DNA of 64,000 nucleotides from Flaccisagitta enflata (lineage: Eukaryota; Chaetognatha; Sagittoidea; Aphragmophora), in contig OZ231127.1 in the NCBI GenBank assembly GCA_965153355.1, forward strand, positions 84,568,001 to 84,632,000, written 5' to 3'. The notes below the pieces were generated by a model that made no database searches, had not been told where the DNA came from, and saw nothing but the letters and a program-made list of their open reading frames with translations. Of the stretch, positions 46,795-59,446 are shown in pieces; the first letter of the stretch is position 1, and the number at the start of each line of letters is the position of its first letter. The position numbers and the translations under genes were made by a program.

Positions 46795-47777
46795 CAGTGC
46801 GTATCACGGTAAAGTTAACACTTTTGCAAACAGTTTTTAGATGCTTCTAAGGCAAGAAACTCATTGAAATCAGTGACCAATTGAAAGCTCTGTTAAAGCT
46901 CTGTCCAATCCCACTGTTCTAGCTCAATTCGTTTAGAAATGGCATTGAAATGAAGCCAGACATATCCAAATTGAAATGGGAAGGTGGTAACTATGGCAAA
47001 AACAAAAAATAGAATTACTTGTTTGTCAGTGTTTCACATTTAAGCAATGAAAAAAACATAGCAAAATCCATGACCATTTTGAAGCTCTGCGAAAGATCTT
47101 TCAAATGAGACCTTGCTGGATGTCCTAGCTCTATCCGTTCAGAAATGGTATTAGGATGAAGACAGGTAGTCAAGAATTTAGAAATTCACTATGTGATTTT
47201 CATGGTTTATCTTTTTTTTTCATAAAAATAAATTATAAATTTGTTCTTGGCGCCATTTTAAAGAAAATTTGAAGCTCTTTAATTTGCTCATGGATAACGA
47301 GTAGCTAAGACAATCCTGAGCTGCATCATTGACAAAAGCGGAAAGACTAAAATTGCTCATTGGAAAAAATTGAAATGAGCACTTTTTTCAATCAGCGATT
47401 TTTTTCTTCAAACCTTTGCCATTTATAAATGAATAAAGCTACAATGACCAGCAACATTGCATTTGGAAGATTTTTTGCAGAGCTTTCAAACAGTCATGGA
47501 TTTTCTATGGTTCAGGTCCATAGTTAAGCAGAAATTAGCAACACAAAGTGTTCGCTTTTTTCTTTGCCATAGTTACCGCCTTCCCATTTCAATTTGGATA
47601 TGTCTGGCTTCATTTCAATGCCATTTCTAAACGAATTGAGCTAGAACAGTGGGATTGGACCCAAATTAAAGCTCTTAAACAGAGCTTTCAATTGGTCACT
47701 GATTTCAATGAGTTTTTTGCCTTAGAAGCTTCTGAAAATTGTTTGCAAAAGTGTTAACTTTACCATGATACGCACTG
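46795..47777. mobile_element. 983-bp TA-flanked palindromic element, Tc1/mariner-like
   Basis: Arms of about 370 bp begin CAGTGCGTATCACGGTAAAG, with the complement at the other end and TA on both sides (46793-46794, 47778-47779). The arms contain an internal repeat (CTGCRAARGATCTTTCAAAT-like). No transposase frame is present. TA targeting and long terminal repeats suggest a Tc1/mariner-type non-autonomous element. Confidence 0.85.
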
Positions 47778-48213
47778 TATTTGCTTTATCCGTTTAGCAA
47801 TGATATATGGATGAAGTTAGGAATTTGGAAATTTACAACAGGATTTTCACGTTTTTAGACGTGACATTAGCTAAAATTACTTGTAGGAAAACAAGGTCTG
47901 ATACACGGTTAAATAAGGAGAATCTGCCGAGTCGATCATCTGAAGTGAGATGATTAGAAAGAGGAGGTCGAAATATACTTCTGTATAAAATTTCAGCTCT
48001 GCAGTACAAACGGTTCAGAAGTTAGAGGCAAAAACGTTTGAAGTGAGCGAGCTGAGCAGCTGAGCGAGGACGATAGATGAGAATGAGGGTGATGTATGGA
48101 AAGAGGAGACTCAGCTTCACTTCCATGCAAAATTTCAGCTTAGTCGGGCCAGCCGTTTAGAGGATACAGGCCAAAACATGGGCGATGAGTTTTGGCAAAA
48201 AAGCGACGGAATG

Positions 48214-48275
48214 CGCGGGCTATACGTGACGGGCTATACGTGACGGGCTATACGTGACGGGCTATACGTGAGCGA
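48214..48275 (+). repeat. 14-bp minisatellite, 4 copies
   Basis: Unit GGGCTATACGTGAC, identical copies. Confidence 0.92.
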
Positions 48276-48448
48276 GTTAGGAATGAAACAACGATGCAGT
48301 TAGATGCTCCAAGATTAGTTGAACATGATTACCCGGTTTCATGACCCTCAGTGAAGAAACGGCCGGTTAATCCATGTGTGGACGCGAAGGTTCGACGGAG
48401 GTTCGAACTCCCGAAAATGATACGGTTGACGAAGCACTTCTAGTTGAG

Positions 48449-49432
48449 CTAGGAGGCTGAAATTTTTACTGCGCGTTCCTCACGATGTGGTTGATCACCT
48501 CTTAAGTTTTTACGGTGCTGTTGTAAACCATTTTTGATTGGGAACACTTTTAATGTAGAGGTTCGAGGGCGGTATTTTTTATTCACAACTACAACTTCCT
48601 TAGAGGCTCCTGTGATCGAGTGGACGAGCCCTTCCGGGGTAGGCGGAGGTCCCCCAAGGTCGTAGTCATGTAGGGGAGGTCGAGATGGAGTAGTAAGCGA
48701 GATTTTGGCCGGATTGGCACGCGTGGAGAGGCAGGAAGGCGTGTTGAAGTTGATGATGCTGCTGAAGGCGCTGACGAGGTGTTGGAGAGGGTCGAGGTCG
48801 TCGTTGCCGGGTCGACGTGATAGAGGACGTCGAGTTACATGTGTGTACCAATTTTGGTGTCAAACCGAGGTTGTTTGGTGTACCTTTTGCTTGTTGCTAC
48901 GATTTGTTACTTTCGCAGCTTCCTTGGAGGCGCCTGAGGTCATGTCCACAGGCACTTCTAGGGTCGGCGGAGGTCCACCGAGGGTGCTGTTGCGTAGGAG
49001 AGGTCTAGATGGAGTGGCATGCAACGTTTGAACCGGATTGGCACTTGTGGAGGGTCGGAATGGCTCGTGGAAGCTGCCGATGCAGCTGAAGTCGCTGACG
49101 AGCCGCTGGAGGTGCCGAGGGCTCCGGTGATGAGTCGGCGTGATAGCCCCGAAGTGGTTGAAGGTGACTACCGCCTTTGGTGACGATTGAGCGACGTTTA
49201 GGTACACAGTTTTGCTTGTTGCTGAATTCAGTAACCACTCCATTTGTTTAAGTGCGCAATTTTGTAAGCAATGGAGCAAATGTGCAGAGTGTTGGCGACT
49301 CCGCAATCGTAATGAACGCATGGGGACTGTCTGAGATGAAGTACCACGCCCTTTTGAAGACTTTGGTCTTTTGCATCTGGCAGTTTCACTCCTTCTACTC
49401 ACATGTTTGCAACTTGAAAAAAGAAACAGCAT
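48449..49432 (-). pseudogene. Unrecognised two-repeat reading frame with one TGA
   Basis: Minus-strand frame of 328 codons from an ATG at 49432 to a TAG at 48449, broken only by TGA at 48860-48862. Two homologous halves, 324 bp apart and therefore in register, share residues in the pattern LVSxFSxI, STxANP, TPSRPxL, LGGPPPTxE and GASKE. DNA divergence between the halves is larger than protein divergence at these positions, which hints at past coding selection. The first half has about 70 extra N-terminal residues. The function is unknown; it could be an untranslated repeat that happens to be open. Confidence 0.45.
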
Positions 49433-49502
49433 TAATAAACTCCCATCTCTACTTGGGAATATAGAAATCGTAAATGTAGGGAGTAAATCTGTTGGGTTTC
49501 AA

Positions 49503-49880
<378 letters not shown>

Positions 49881-50182
49881 CCTTTATATCTCAACTTTCT
49901 ACTCTCGACTTTCAAATTTCTATTGCAGTCTTTTGCATCTTTGCCCCAAATCCCTACTCTCGACGCGTAACATCAATGTCTTAACTAGAAAGAAATTTTC
50001 AAATTTTAAAACTTTCTCCCTCTCGATCCCCCCCCCCCCCCTTCTCGATTGAGGTTCTCCAACTTAAAATTTTGGGCGAAAAAATGTCTCAATCCTCGTT
50101 TCGACTCTCGCATCTTTGACTCGACTAAACTATCTGAGGCGCTTTTGTTTGCAACTTATATTTTTTTTCTTTTGCTCTCCAA

Positions 50183-50187
<5 letters not shown>

Positions 50188-50244
<57 letters not shown>
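50188..50244. repeat. (CT)n microsatellite
   Basis: Pure. Confidence 0.95.
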
Positions 50245-50245
<1 letters not shown>

Positions 50246-50322
50246 ACCGTCTCAATGTTTTCTGTGCCTCCTTTGAATAACCTGGCCTGCATTTTAATAC
50301 CTTATTTCTATTTCATTCATAG

Positions 50323-50420
50323 TAAAACAAGTGACATGAGTCCCTGTGCGTTGCGGACAGGTGGGCAGGGAACTGTGTGATCCACCCAACACCCATGGCA
50401 CTTACCACTTTCCAACACAG
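50323..50420 (+). mobile_element. Family A tip fragment, second type
   Basis: AACAAGTGACATGAGTCCC, GTTGCGGACAGGTGGGCAGG, then a family B element follows. Confidence 0.65.
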
Positions 50421-50435
50421 ACTTTGCCACACAAC

Positions 50436-50998
50436 AAGTCATCCAAGGATTGCACATGGTCAGTGGTGCCCGATGCCTGCTTGGAGGTGATCAGCTGGAA
50501 AGTAGAGAGTGAACTTTGGGCATCGGCCCCAAAGGGCCGATGTCCTGTAGAGAGACAGCGGTGAATTTCCGCCCGTCCATCCATCCTGAGAGGTCAAATT
50601 TTAGGCTTAAGAGGGCAAGTTTTAGGCCTCATAGGGCCTATTTCAGGCCAGAGAGGGCTAAATACAAGCCTGGGAGGGTTGATTTATGGCCTAAGCTGGC
50701 TGATTTTTGGCCAAAAAGAACTGATTTTGGGCCTAAAAAGGTTAGTTTTGGATCTGAGAGAGCCGATTTTGGACCTGAGAGGGGTGATTTTAGGTATGAT
50801 TTGGGCCTCTTAAGACTGATTTTAGGCCTGAAAGAGCCAGATTTGAGCTTGAGAGGCCTCGGGAGAGAGGGACGTACGGACGGGCGGTTGGACAGACGAA
50901 TGGACGGACGGACGGACGGAGAGGCCCCGAGATGGACAAACGGGCCGTGAAGTTCACCCCTGTGGTCTACAGGACATTGGCCCTTTGGGGCTGCTGCC
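50436..50998. mobile_element. Family B element with inverted ends
   Basis: End block AGTCATCCAAGGATTGCACA, inverted repeat GCATCGGCCCCAAAGGGCCG at left and its complement at 50968-50995, about 11 units like GGCCTGAGAGGGCTGATTTT, and a GGAC tract. Confidence 0.82.
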
Positions 50999-51004
50999 CA
51001 AAAA

Positions 51005-51128
51005 GCTTCTGGCGCTTATTTTCTGTTTCAGACTCGTGTTCACGGACCAACATACAGACCAACGGACGGACCTACGGACCAACGGACGAACAAGGCCTCA
51101 TATAGAGTCGCTAGTCCGCAACTAAAAA
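51005..51128 (+). mobile_element. Family A hairpin-half fragment
   Basis: ACTCGTGTTCACGGACC, GGAC repeats, AAGGCCTCATATAGAGTCGC and CCGCAACTAAAAA; the same type as the 33.9-34.8 kb array. Confidence 0.7.
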
Positions 51129-51223
51129 CGCTCATTTTCCTAGATAAGCAAAACACGCATTATACATCTCAAGTCGGTCTTTTAACATTCCCTCACAATC
51201 ATAGTTTCTCATTCGTTCGCCTT

Positions 51224-51360
51224 TTTAGTTGCGGACACGCAACTCTATAAGAGGCTTTGTCCGTCCGTCCGTCCGTCCGTCCGTCGGTCCGTCGGTCGGA
51301 TCGTCACGAATCGTCCGTCCCAGCACAAGTCAAAAAAGTTAAACACAAGCATTTAAACTT
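51224..51360 (-). mobile_element. Family A hairpin-half fragment
   Basis: Hairpin AGTTGCGGACACGCAACT (51227-51244), AGAGGCTTTGTCCGTCC; no tip. Confidence 0.75.
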
Positions 51361-51819
51361 CCCAATAGCCACTCCTATCTGTGTTAGAAAGAGCATTGAA
51401 GTAAGAACATTAGAGTAGATGAGGTGCTACCTACTATCCATCCTAGCAATAATATGACATATCTTATTTTTCCTGCTGCCACCTAGTTTCTTTGGCTGTA
51501 CCGTTTGTATTTTACTCAACGGAACTTCATTCTTCACAACTCAATTCATACCTGCTCATCAAACAACTCTGCTTTCAAGTAAACAAAACAAATAAACAAA
51601 GGCAAAATAGAAGAAATTTTAACTCTCATGTTCATTAATTCCCACTAATGCATCCCATTCATACCCAGAAATTCTCACTTTGTTACATTAGGGAATAAAA
51701 AGCAAACTCATTAGTAGTCATTGTCACTTAAACAACGCTATTCACCTGATTATTTTAGTTTTAAAAGAAACCAAATTTTCTCTACCATGAAAACTGCAAT
51801 AATAACCATAGTTTTCATC

Positions 51820-51821
<2 letters not shown>

Positions 51822-51893
<72 letters not shown>

Positions 51894-51938
51894 TCTCTTA
51901 TATATATATCTCTCTCTCTCTCTCTCTCTCTCTCTCCC
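51822..51938. repeat. (CT)n(AT)n(CT)n compound microsatellite
   Basis: AT core 51839-51892 between CT blocks. 51370-51820 shows no gene. Confidence 0.95.
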
Positions 51939-52169
51939 AAGCCCCATCTTTATTTCTATTCCTCCATACTAGATACCTAGCCTCACATTTATCCACCCAG
52001 CTATTTTTCATTCGCCATCGGCGCTCACGTAACACCAAATCTATGTATTGCGAACGAGTGGTAAACAGCAGAGTTAGTGATGGCATGGCGCGGCGGTGCG
52101 CGAGGCACCGAGCGGCTGGTGCTGCTTGCTTTGGGCGTGTTGCCGGACGGAAGCTGTATGCAGACCCGG

Positions 52170-52790
52170 CGGACGGACCTGCGGACCAGCGGGCGGACAA
52201 GGCCCTGCTTATCAAGAGTCGCTGAGTCGGCAACTAAAAAGCTCATTTTCCCTTTCAACTGCGTGTTCACCCGGACCGCGAGGCAATTTGAGTGGATGGG
52301 CCAGGCCAGGCGGACGGGCCCGGCGTGGATGGACACCCGGACGGACGGGCGGACCTACGGGCCATGGATGGACAAAGCCTCTTATAGAGTCGATGGTCAC
52401 GACTTCAAAAACGCTCATTTTTCTAGCACTCGACTCGTGTTCATGGACCAATGGACAGATGGACGGACGGGCGGACGGGCGGACGGACGGAGCGGATGAG
52501 ACGGAGCGGATGGACAAGAGCCTCTTGAAGTCACTTCAATCCACACCAAATAAACGCTCATTTTTCCACTTTCGGCTCTGCAGACCAATAGACAGACGAG
52601 TGGTGATGAACCCGAGACAGACAGACAGATGATGAACAGGCGTACAGGCAGACCTACAGACCATTGGATGGACAAAGCCTCTTATAAATTGTAGTCACAA
52701 CTAAAAACGCTCATTTTTCCACTTTCGACTCGTGTTCATGGACCAACGGACGGACCAACGGACGGATGGACGGACGGACGGACCGACCGA
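52170..52790 (+). repeat. Tandem array of family A hairpin halves (right arm)
   Basis: Four to five units, the inverse of the 33.9-34.8 kb array, each with CGCTCATTTTTC, a CGTGTTCATGGACC phrase, GGAC repeats and CAAAGCCTCTTATA, with decayed hairpins. Confidence 0.75.
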
Positions 52791-53195
52791 CCACTCATTA
52801 GACAACCCAATCAACACCCCTCTGCTCTCATCTATTCTTCTCACCAAAATGTTCTCAAAGTAAGACTCGTTTGTTTTTCACTGCAACGACCATGGTTAAA
52901 ATTTTTTTTTGTGTTCCGGTCCAAATTCGATATCATCCATGACAACGGACATCGGTAAAGGTTTTATAACAAAAATATAATGTCCTAGATTTTTTTAAAA
53001 AAATTTTCAAATTTTTAATTTAAAAACAAAATAACTAATTCTAAAAATTTTTATTTTTATTTTTTATTTTTTTTACAAAAAAAAATCTAACATCTTGGAC
53101 CGACTATCAAAATCTCACATGTGAAACTGGTTCTCCTTTCGTTGATCTTCGATTGCGATGATTTCGAGCTTGTCTTTTTTTTCGCTTGCATTTTT

Positions 53196-53430
53196 TTTAG
53201 TCGCTTGCTACATGACTCTACATCTCGCTTCGTCGGTCCGTCCGTCGGTCCGTCGGTTCGCCCGTCCGTCGGTTCGTCCGTCCGTCCGTCGGTCTGCCTG
53301 TCTCTCTGTCTCTCTGTCACACTTTACCTTTTCTAGGTTTTTTTTTTTTGTAGTTTTTGGCCTCGGTACTCCCACTGAAAAGATGGGGTGACCTCAAATA
53401 TTGCCCCTGCCCAACCGCGCGCGACTCGGG
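53196..53430 (-). mobile_element. Family A copy in right arm
   Basis: AGTCGCTTGCTACATGACT, GTCGGTCC repeats, CTCAAATATTGCCCCTGCCC, CGCGCGCGACTCGGG; counterpart of 33234-33460. Confidence 0.78.
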
Positions 53431-53797
53431 CCTTCTTTTTTTCTCTCTCCATCTCTCTCTTTTTTTCTTTCTCTCTCTCTTTAATTGCCGACTATCGTAA
53501 TCAACATTTAACAACTACTTCCGTCATTTGTTGCCTAGGCCAATTATCTCAAACAAAGAAATGCCAAGTACTTAGGTTCACCCACCCCCCCCTCCATATG
53601 CACCATCACACACATTCACCATTCCTACTTACCAAACATTGCTTCCTTCTCTCCTCTTCTTCTTCTTCTTTTTCTCTCCTCTTTCTTGCCGAAAATCAGG
53701 ATTCCCTCTCTATCTCCCAAAACTCTACCAAAATCTCTTGTTAAATATGGTACGAAATATGAGATCTTGTTTTCCTACTATTTGCAACTTTGCGCAG

Positions 53798-53985
<188 letters not shown>

Positions 53986-54304
53986 GTTTCCTTTCTTCTC
54001 CTGTTTCCTCTGTTTCACTCTGTCTTTCTTTTCTTTCCTGTTCCATTGAATAGCCCAGCACTGCTGCTAATGCCTCTGCTTCTACCGAAATTTGCGTTTG
54101 TCTAGAATTTGTCCAGAATTTAGACAAACACAGAATCATGAAAATGGCATCCAGACAGTTTCTCTTAAATCATGAGTCTTTTTCTCTTCGATTTTTTATA
54201 TCTGTCTCTTTCTCTACCTCTTTCAAGTCTAACTTTGTACAATTTCAGGTTCTCAATTTTCTACTAAGTTGCAGCTCCTTTGAAACTCATTTGCATTTTC
54301 CTAC

Positions 54305-54305
<1 letters not shown>

Positions 54306-54392
<87 letters not shown>

Positions 54393-54400
54393 TTCTCTCT
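54306..54400. repeat. (CT)n microsatellite
   Basis: Pure apart from a T run near 54384. Confidence 0.95.
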
Positions 54401-55689
54401 CTCTCCTTAATTGCCGACTATCATACTCAAATACATATATAACAAATACTTCCGTCATTTTGTTGCTGTAAATAATCATTTAAACAAAAGAAACGCCAAA
54501 TACTTCGGTACGCCCTCAATAATTGGTTCAAACTCTTTTTACCTTACATACATCCACTTATCCCTTCCTCCTCATATGCACTAATCAGTCACAATCATCA
54601 TTCCTACTTACCAAATCTACTTCTACCTTCTTTCTTCACACTTCTTCTTCTTCTTTATAAAATTGGGTGTCTGTTTTATATGAGACAAAAGTAAGCAGTG
54701 AAGGTATTTCCCGTAGTTGGAGGCGTCTCCTGGTCTTTGTTCTTTCCCTTCTTTCTTTCACTCTCTCTTTCTTCTTTCTTTCTTTCTGTCTTTGTATTAC
54801 ACGTTTCTTTTCTAAACAATCTTGCCCCACTATAATACACCTACTTCTACCTTTTCTATTCGCTCATCCCAATATCCTACCTACTTTATCAAAAGACAAA
54901 CTCGAAAAGGTAATTGTAGGTTGTATTTCACCCAGGTTTCTGCCATTCATTCTTTCATTGAAATCCCTTCTTCTTACTTTCCTTCTGTCCCTGTATAACA
55001 CGTCTCAATTTCTGAACAATCTTGAAAAAAAAAATCTTCGATCGATCGGAAATTTCATAAGGCTCCTCGTCTCTCTCTCAGAGTTTTAACTCAGTAGAAT
55101 TTGATCTAATCTACCATTCTGCCAAAATCCTCTGCAACCTCGTTGCGCGTTTCCCTACTTTTACTGGGTGTGGAGCTCCTCCTCCTCCTTATTGGCCTTA
55201 TTGGCCTTGCGATAGGCTTGACCACTGGATTGAGGGCAGGAGACTTTGGGCAGGAGCGGTCATCTCTAGCTAGCCCGTAGTTATTTCTTTGTTAGAAAAT
55301 GGTAATGGTAGAGGGTATTTCTCCACGTTTTCAGAGCCTCATGAGTTTGACCGCTATAGGATAAATGCAGAATGTGAAAATAATCCTTACTACTCTCAAA
55401 TCTCAACAAATTAAGATAAAAACATGCGGATTGCACCACTAGTTAGCTCTTGAGCTCTAGTTTCATAATCTCAAAGATTTTAGGTCAAGATTTAATTTTG
55501 AAGGGGCCTTATTTTGAGGCCAAAGTTAAGTAAAGTTGGAATTTTTACCACACCAACCCTCATGCTGGGATTTAAGGGGGGTGGCGGCCATGTGTAAAAT
55601 TGATCATAAGGTCATGAAACTTGGCAAATCTTGTTGTTACGATGAATGAAGCCAGTACCTGCTGTTGGTAGCCGATCTGCCTTCATGAG

Positions 55690-55816
55690 GGTCCTACGGC
55701 CCAGTCTAAGGAGCAGTAATGTGAAAACTACTTGGAGTTCAAAAATGTGACCTACCGACCGACCTACCAACCGACCGACATGGCAAGGTGTAGAGTTGCA
55801 TGTCTGGACTAAAAAG
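55690..55816 (+). mobile_element. Family A copy, tip missing
   Basis: AGGAGCAGTAATGTGAAAAC, GACC repeats, GGCAAGGTGTAGAGTTGC, ending GGACTAAAAA; closest to the 27750 copy. Confidence 0.7.
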
Positions 55817-55821
55817 CGAGT

Positions 55822-55960
55822 CTGCAATTGCAAAAATCAGCGAGTGTACAAATGCACGTACAAGCAAGCATGCAAATGCACATACAAGCTAGCATGAAAA
55901 TGCAAATGCAAGCAAACATGCAAATGAATGCACAAGCGAGCGTGTAAATGCATGCATGAG
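55822..55960 (+). repeat. 24-bp minisatellite
   Basis: About five units like CAAATGCACATACAAGCTAG followed by CATG. Confidence 0.82.
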
Positions 55961-56084
55961 GATTACTGCCCTGTGTGACCTTGTTGTAAACAGCCCACAT
56001 CCACCATATAACTGCCCTGCCCTCCTGCAATACTACCCATGCTCATCTTTAAGGCATTGGTCTGATATCCCTCCTCGTTTATAG

Positions 56085-56625
56085 CCATGTACTCACGACT
56101 TTCCATCAGTCTGTTGGTCCATTCGTCTGTCTGTGATGAAAATTGTGAAAATGTGCAATAGCCATGAGTTAAGTTACTGCGGTTGTGTGCTTTTGTAGAA
56201 GGGGATGTGGCACAGGGTTGAATACCCCTGCCCACCCGTCCAGGATAACATTATATCCAGGCTAGGGTGACCAAAAGTATGGTCAAATTCGAATTTCATC
56301 TTCCTCGTGGGAGAAACGTGACCATTTCCATCACAAATGATAACCCTAAAATCTGGTGATGATAAGATAAAGTTTACTCATGACCGCCGCTCCCATTATA
56401 TCCCATAGAAAATGTATAGGAAGAATTCTGGTCTTATTCCAGCCCTATGTTTTACAATGGGAAAAGGGGTTGGGTGGCGGTCATGAGTAAATTTTATCTG
56501 ATCATCACCAGATTTTAGAGTTATAATCTGTGGTGGAAATGGACACATTTCTCCCGCGAGGAACACTAAATTCGGATTTAACCATACTTTCAGTCACCCT
56601 AATCCAGGCCTGTTTAATAGATTTC
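56085..56625 (-). mobile_element. Family A copy, split by hAT-like MITE
   Basis: GTCTGTTGGTCCATTCGTC, CCCCTGCCCACCCGTCCAGG, then the tip ATATCCAGGCCTGTT interrupted by the 339-bp MITE. The hairpin end is not recognisable. Confidence 0.7.
56263..56601. mobile_element. 339-bp palindromic MITE, hAT-like
   Basis: Arms of about 150 bp start TAGGGTGACC and end in GTCACCCTA. An exact 8-bp duplication ATCCAGGC flanks it (56255-56262, 56602-56609). The 8-bp duplication and the TAGGG tip fit the hAT superfamily. The empty site reads TATATCCAGGCCTGTT, the left tip of family A, so the MITE is nested there. Confidence 0.88.
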
Positions 56626-58759
56626 TGGACAGAGCCTGTTGGGCTCTCTCTGCACAATATTGCAAAACCCAACGCATATACAGCCAGCCCGATACATGGT
56701 TTTTGACTTTTGACTCTAATTTGGCCATATTGATATGGCCTGATCATCATAGAATTTTAGGTGATAGTAATGCATGACATTGAAAAATTACAGTAAAAAT
56801 TTCATGAATATCGAACCAGTTTTACTGTGTTAAATGATTGTTTTCCTGCCTTTGGTACCCCCGAAATAACTATTTTCAGGCCTTTGGACATTAACATAAG
56901 CCCTCAAACTGATATTTCTCTTGCTACACCTGACCAAATGTGATTGATGATGACAAGAATATGTGAACTTTGAAGCACAGGTGGTTTACAGGAGAGGTGT
57001 TACCTTCAATATGTCAAAATTTATGATTTTTTGACATTTTGCACATGATAGCGATTTCAATTTATCTTTTTTTTGGTGAGCAAAAAATGCTAAACAAGGG
57101 CTGAACATTTTTTTGGAGATCATCAACGACCCCAACAAAAAATTTTGGGTTATGGTTGACCCCTCACCTACATAATTTGGCATTGTCCCCACATAGAAGT
57201 TGATTTTTCAAAAAATCGATTTTTCAATTTTCAACTTTTGAGTCTAATTTGGGCATCTTAACATTATCCAAATGTCATGAAATTTTAGATAGTGGAAGTA
57301 CATGATGTAAAGAAGCTATAGTTCAAATTTCATCGACATTGGACAATGTTAAGGGGGGTGGAAGTCTCTCCCAGTGCATAAAATAATTTCAGAAAATGGC
57401 ATTTCTTTTTTAACCCTCTACTAAAAGCGCTACGACTCAAAAATGGTTGGAAATATCAACTCAAAACCAATTTTTTTTTCAATTCCTCAGGCAGTTTTGC
57501 ATCAATTTACCTGTTTGATAAAATTTCTTTACAATTTTTACTTTTTTTAAAAAAAATTTTCTTGAAAAAGTGTCCCTTTAAAAAATGAACAAAACAATTT
57601 CGAGGTTTTTCAATGTTTGAGGCCAGTCAAATGGGCCAAAAAGTGTTACTCTTGCCAGATAACGCACTCAGTATGTCTCTGGAGTTAGTTTCTGACAAGT
57701 ACAGGACTTTTTGACCAAATTCAATGAATACATTTTATAACCCTACATAAAGCCTTTTCCGGCTGTATAGAAACCACTTGTGTTCCAGACAAGATTCTTG
57801 CACATCCCTCTTTAGCTGCATGGAAATTATGTGAAGCTCCATTTCACACAGAATCCTCATACAACCTTTAGAGGCATGGAAATATGTCATTTGACACTAA
57901 ATGTAGGGAAGTAACCATGAAACAACTTTCCAAAGATGCCAGCAAAAATGCAATGTCAGAATACAATTACCTGCTTCCTAGGCAACCCTTGACTTATTCA
58001 TAGACAAACAATACACAATCATAATTCTTTTTTGTAATTTTTTGCAATTATCAAGGTGAAATGCTTAAAGAAAATTTTTGATGGTGTAAAAAACTGAAGT
58101 TATGACCAAGTTCGCTACAATGGGTTACTGTGGCCAAACTAAGCGGCCGTGAGTTCACGTGGACATTTTGGAACATCACTGAAGTGTGCTGAATTAAAAT
58201 CTCTTTTCATTTTTTGTGTGCAATGATGTTTCATGTAGAAATGAAAAGAAGCACTGGTCTTACTTCCTTGAATTTGTTTCTTTTTGAGTGAATAATGTTA
58301 CCGATCGGTTGAAATTCCAACAGACACATCCACAAAGATATTCATCGAGAGATATTTATTCTAATGCACAAATTACTCAAATCCTATCATGTGATAACGG
58401 GTGGTCTTTAAAAAGGTAGCTTTTAATTTCTTGTATATCATTTTTTAAAATTTCTCCTAAGAAAAAATTTTTTTTTAGCTATCTAAATATGATTGTGGCC
58501 TACATGTTCTATTGTGAATATTTTTTATGAGGATCACTATTTTTCATTTTATCTTTAAAAAACTAAATTGAGTCACGAACCACTAAACAAATTTCACCTA
58601 AATTTGACTGAAAATCAATGATTTTTACAAAATTTACTTTTGAATAAAGATAGTTGAATAAAATAAGGTCTTAGGAAACTGTAAAGACTGTAAAGACTTT
58701 TTAGGTAAAATACAAAATGCACATCCAAAACACTAATGATAATTCATTATCACTTTTAG
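56626..58759. other. AT-rich stretch without supported gene
   Basis: No long frame on either strand, no microsatellite and no family A-C copy. It is the longest repeat-poor block in the window and precedes the gene-like region at 58.7-61.5 kb, so it could be intron or upstream region of that gene. Confidence 0.5.
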
Positions 58760-58969
58760 CTAAAAGTAGGACAGGAAGAGAAACGGCCGTCATTTGATAA
58801 GGCTTTTGCCGATGAATGGTATAAGAATAGATACTCTACTCCTGTTCCCTTAGCCCGTGAAGCGGTGAGTTGGTTTCCTGGGTTACCAGAGGGGGATAAG
58901 GATTTTGATATGGGGCCCATTAGACTGAGGGATGTTAGTAGAAAATACATGAGGAAAATTGGCACTTGA
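58760..58969 (+). CDS. Putative terminal exon, unrecognised
   Basis: Open frame of 69 codons plus TGA immediately after an acceptor (TATCACTTTTAG). It lacks an initiator Met. It encodes KVGQEEKRPSFDKAFADEWY followed by a Pro/Gly-containing segment and a basic end (RKYMRKIGT). The composition looks like a protein, in contrast to the AT-rich stretch around it, and the next gene-like frame begins 480 bp downstream. A matching upstream donor was not identified. Confidence 0.4.
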   Translation, partial: LKVGQEEKRPSFDKAFADEWYKNRYSTPVPLAREAVSWFPGLPEGDKDFDMGPIRLRDVSRKYMRKIGT

Positions 58970-59446
58970 TGATTTGAACATCATGAATCTCATAAACATT
59001 TCACAAAAGGTTCATAAATATGTCACATGTCACATATCTTAGATAGTTTGAGAAATAGAAGTGAGCTTTTCTTTATGTAAACATAAAGTGTCTAACTATC
59101 TTAATTTCCATTTCGAGCTTTCAGTTTCAACTGACGAGTTCGACTAATGTAAACACTCTTCAACAACTTGAAATTTGAAATTTAACGAGATTTATCAGTA
59201 ACTATCATCTCTGAAGAATTCTTCATTTGATCTGAAATCTGTAAACTTTTAATCTCTTTCTTATATCTCGTTTTATTTTTGCTTTCATCAAGTTGAAAAA
59301 TGTTTTAAATTCGTTTCTCGTCAGTATTAATGTGAATGTTACTTAATGTCGTATTATGTCGGTCATCATCGTCTTTTTTTTGATCAACATTTAAATTTTG
59401 CTAATTAAGAAACAAAATTGTTTTTCATTACAGCTTAAAAACAACA

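Noticed and set aside
46422-46850. 142-codon plus-strand frame
   Set aside because: It crosses the family B end block and the tip of the 983-bp palindrome; residues derive from repeats.
48385-48420. GGTTCGAACTCC resembling a tRNA B box
   Set aside because: No A box at the right distance and no cloverleaf could be drawn.
51898-52675. Several overlapping 100-178 codon frames on both strands
   Set aside because: They fall in the family A tandem array with GGAC repeats, which is open in many frames.
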